A stretch of 64,000 bases of DNA. Source: Pseudomonadota bacterium (GTDB lineage Bacteria > Chloroflexota > UBA6077 > JAJPGT01). The notes beneath the pieces were generated by a model that saw only the letters and a list, made by a program, of their open reading frames with translations, made no database searches and had not been told where the DNA came from. Within the stretch, counting starts at the first letter, position 1; every line of letters begins with the position of its first letter. Both the position numbers and the translations under genes were made by a program. Location of the stretch: NCBI GenBank assembly GCA_021325655.1, contig JAJPGT010000025.1, forward strand, positions 61,546 to 125,545, given 5' to 3'. This document shows positions 62,275 through 64,000 of the stretch, one piece after another.

Positions 62275-62523
62275 ATGAACCTGCCATCCGGAATCACGAT
62301 CGACAAGGAGATCGACGCGCGAGGCAGCTTCTGCCCCGGCCCGCTGCTCGAGCTGATCCGTGGGGTCAAGAGCGTGCCAGTCGGCAGTGTCGTCGCGGTG
62401 CTCTCGTCCGATCCGGGCTCGGGCAAGGACATCCCGCTCTGGATCGAGAAGGCCAAACATGAGTACCTAGGCGCGTTCGCCGAGGACGGCTACACCCGCT
62501 TCGTGTTGCGGAAGGTGCATTGA
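62275..62523 (+). CDS. tusA: TusA-like sulfur-transfer protein
   Basis: An 82-residue small sulfurtransferase carrying the signature DARGSFCPGPLLEL with the persulfide Cys-Pro near residue 20. AAGGAGG precedes the ATG by 6 bases. Its stop lies 2 bases before the start of the flavoprotein gene. DsrE-TusA pairs traffic sulfur from oxidation of sulfide or thiosulfate. Confidence 0.92.
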   Translation: MNLPSGITIDKEIDARGSFCPGPLLELIRGVKSVPVGSVVAVLSSDPGSGKDIPLWIEKAKHEYLGAFAEDGYTRFVLRKVH

Positions 62524-62525
62524 CC

Positions 62526-63665
62526 ATGGCTGGGCACAGGATCGTCATCCTCGGCGGCGGCGTGGGCGGGACGCTTGTCGCCAACCTGCTGGCCCGCCAG
62601 CTCAGCCGCCGACAGGCGCAGATCACGCTCATCGACAAGATCGGGCTGCACGTCTACCAACCGGGCTGGCTGTACGTGCCCTTTGGCGGCGCTCCGCCGG
62701 AGCACTTCGAGCGGCCGGAGCGCAGCCTGCTCAGCCGCCGGGTGAATCTGGTGGTGGGCGACGCCCAGTGTATCGACCGCGAGGCCCGCCGGGTCCAACT
62801 GGCCGATGGCTCCAGCTACCCGTTTGACTCTCTGGTGGTGGCGACCGGGGCGGTGTTGGCCCCGGAGGCGGTGCCCGGCTACGCCGCCGCGGCCCATCAC
62901 TTCTATGACGCCTCGGCCGCGCTGCGGTTGCACGCGGCGCTGCGCGAGTTCCGGGGTGGGCGAATCGTGATCGGGGTGGCGGACATCCCGTACAAGTGCC
63001 CGCCAGCGCCGCTGGAGTTCACCTTCCTGCTGGACGACCACCTACGTCAGCGCGGGCTGCGTGAGCAAAGCGAGATTACCTACCTCTCGCCGATCAACCG
63101 CGTCTTCACCATCGAGAGCGTAGCCAACTTCGTTGCGCCGATGCTTGAGGAGCGAGGGATCGAAACCGAGCTGTTCTTCAACACCGAGTCGATCGATCCC
63201 GAGGCCAAGCAGATCACGTCGCTGGAAGGCACCACGCGCGAGTACGACCTGCTGGTGCTGGTGCCACCGCACCGCGGAGCGCCGGTGGTCGTCAACTCTG
63301 GGCTGGGCGACGCCCAGGGCTGGATCGCTACCAACCGAGAGACGCTGCAGAGCAAAGCCGACCCCAACATCTACGCCCTCGGCGACGCCACCGACCTGCC
63401 GGTCTCCAAGAGCGGCTCCGCGGCGCACTTCGAGGCGAAAGTGGTGGCGAACCGCATCGCGGCCGAGCTGCTCGGCGAACCGAACGGTCAGGTGTACGAC
63501 GGCGAGGTGATGTGCTTCCTGGAGACGGGCCGCGGCCAGGCCAGCCAGCTCGTGTTCGACTACCACCACCCGCCGCAGCCGCCGCGCCCGAGCCGCTTCT
63601 ACCACTGGCAGAAGATGCTCTTCAACGAGGCCTACTGGTACCTGGTGCCACGTGGGATCGTGTAG
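62526..63665 (+). CDS. sulfide:quinone oxidoreductase-like flavoprotein
   Basis: A 379-residue FAD protein. Dinucleotide site VILGGGVGGTLVANLLA at residues 7-23, second site NIYALGDATDLPVSKSG near 285, and two cysteines in positions used by SQR: YKCPPAPLEF near 160 and VMCFLETG near 328. The short aromatic C-terminus (FNEAYWYLVPRGIV) would contact the membrane face. It likely oxidises sulfide to bound sulfane sulfur that the co-encoded TusA and DsrE accept, with electrons to quinone. ATG 62526 lies 8 bases after GGAAGG. Confidence 0.88.
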   Translation: MAGHRIVILGGGVGGTLVANLLARQLSRRQAQITLIDKIGLHVYQPGWLYVPFGGAPPEHFERPERSLLSRRVNLVVGDAQCIDREARRVQLADGSSYPFDSLVVATGAVLAPEAVPGYAAAAHHFYDASAALRLHAALREFRGGRIVIGVADIPYKCPPAPLEFTFLLDDHLRQRGLREQSEITYLSPINRVFTIESVANFVAPMLEERGIETELFFNTESIDPEAKQITSLEGTTREYDLLVLVPPHRGAPVVVNSGLGDAQGWIATNRETLQSKADPNIYALGDATDLPVSKSGSAAHFEAKVVANRIAAELLGEPNGQVYDGEVMCFLETGRGQASQLVFDYHHPPQPPRPSRFYHWQKMLFNEAYWYLVPRGIV

Positions 63666-63688
63666 CGCGGCGTACGGGCGCGCCTGAG

Positions 63689-63723
63689 CTGGCGCCCTCC
63701 CGGCAGGGCCGGGAGGGCGCCAG
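63689..63723. terminator. strong 16-bp hairpin after the sulfur operon
   Basis: CTGGCGCCCTCCCGGC pairs perfectly with GCCGGGAGGGCGCCAG around a 3-base loop. It separates convergent genes and probably ends both transcripts, though no T-run is present. Confidence 0.7.
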
Positions 63724-63914
63724 CGGGCATTATTGAGCAGCACCCATTGCTTCATGGGCTGCTGGGCGAGGCGCAGGTTGCCGGCTGCGTGTGGTTCCGC
63801 CAGCCCCGGGTTGACCGCGGGGAGTGTCAGCACCTGGGCAGAAAAAGGCCTGCTCGGCCTGGATGGATCGGGAACGTGTCGGCTCGGGATCGCGCGGCAC
63901 GTTCCCGGCTCGGC

Positions 63915-64000
63915 TCAACGGACCAGGATCACCGGGCAGTGGGCCAGGTGCAGCACCTTGTGGCTGACGCTGCCCAGCACCAGGCTGGCCAGGTCCGAGC
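63915..64000 (-). CDS. universal stress protein (partial, C-terminus)
   Basis: The last 28 codons of a UspA-domain protein entering from the right edge: SDLASLVLGSVSHKVLHLAH then CPVILVR and a stop. This matches the end of the Usp ATP-binding motif (G-S-V-S-x-x-V-L) and final strand. Its promoter lies outside the window, so membership in the island regulon cannot be tested. Confidence 0.8.
   Translation of the reverse strand, partial: SDLASLVLGSVSHKVLHLAHCPVILVR

Noticed and set aside
1..64000. rRNA, tRNA or riboswitch genes
   Set aside because: Intergenic stretches were read for cloverleaf-like arms, CCA ends and known riboswitch cores by eye; none was convincing. A covariance-model search would be decisive.

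Overview
The window is high-GC bacterial DNA with dense genes, frequent GTG starts, Gram-positive-type LexA boxes (GAAC-N4-GTTC), no envelope lipid A genes and a gene mix (DUF885, DUF4242, XPB-type helicase, clade II-like NosZ, many universal stress proteins, sugar ABC and Gfo/Idh/MocA clusters) typical of Chloroflexota, most likely class Thermomicrobia (Sphaerobacter-like). This placement is an inference from gene content and sequence style. I found no rRNA, tRNA, CRISPR array or intact transposase.

Layout. 0-3 kb: partial ABC exporter and amylomaltase. 3.2-7.8 kb: peptidase T, then a DNA-repair cassette (helix-hairpin-helix protein, XPB-like helicase, Bax1/DUF790 protein) with a LexA box on each of its two promoters. 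7.8-17 kb: housekeeping (PIG-V-like membrane mannosyltransferase, Hsp20, YihU-like dehydrogenase, DUF885, and an acyl-CoA dehydrogenase/FabI/thioesterase/RlmD-type run). 17-20.7 kb: two secreted beta-propeller proteins (14 FG-GAP repeats; 7 RCC1 repeats). 20.9-33.8 kb: carbohydrate catabolism; a five-gene operon ending in its probable LacI-type regulator, with a 14-bp palindromic operator on the promoter, and an opposing operon encoding a sugar ABC importer plus a dimethylformamidase-like protein. 35-39.8 kb: aminotransferase, acetamidase and dihydropyrimidinase, flanked by truncated genes. 40-42 kb: a GGDEF-EAL protein.

42-62 kb is a stress/redox island in which live genes are mixed with wreckage: remnants of a methyltransferase, flavodoxin, UspA, nosZ, DUF6544, LivG, GlsB and XRE genes. 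The live genes (two cupredoxins, two tandem UspA proteins, a FtsX-type permease, OsmC plus PIG-L deacetylase, and a DsrE-TusA-sulfide:quinone-oxidoreductase-like operon), as well as the truncated nosZ, share a 43-bp promoter element. It has three direct repeats of about TTTAC/GCAAC separated by exactly 5 and 7 bp, then exactly 10 bp to a -10-like hexamer. Eight copies are present. The layout resembles binding sites of OmpR-family response regulators, and such a regulator with a soluble PAS-GAF-PAS-PAS histidine kinase is encoded inside the island (56.3-59.5 kb). I propose a dormancy/redox regulon functionally analogous to actinobacterial DosR; the link between kinase and motif is inference, the motif itself is seen directly.
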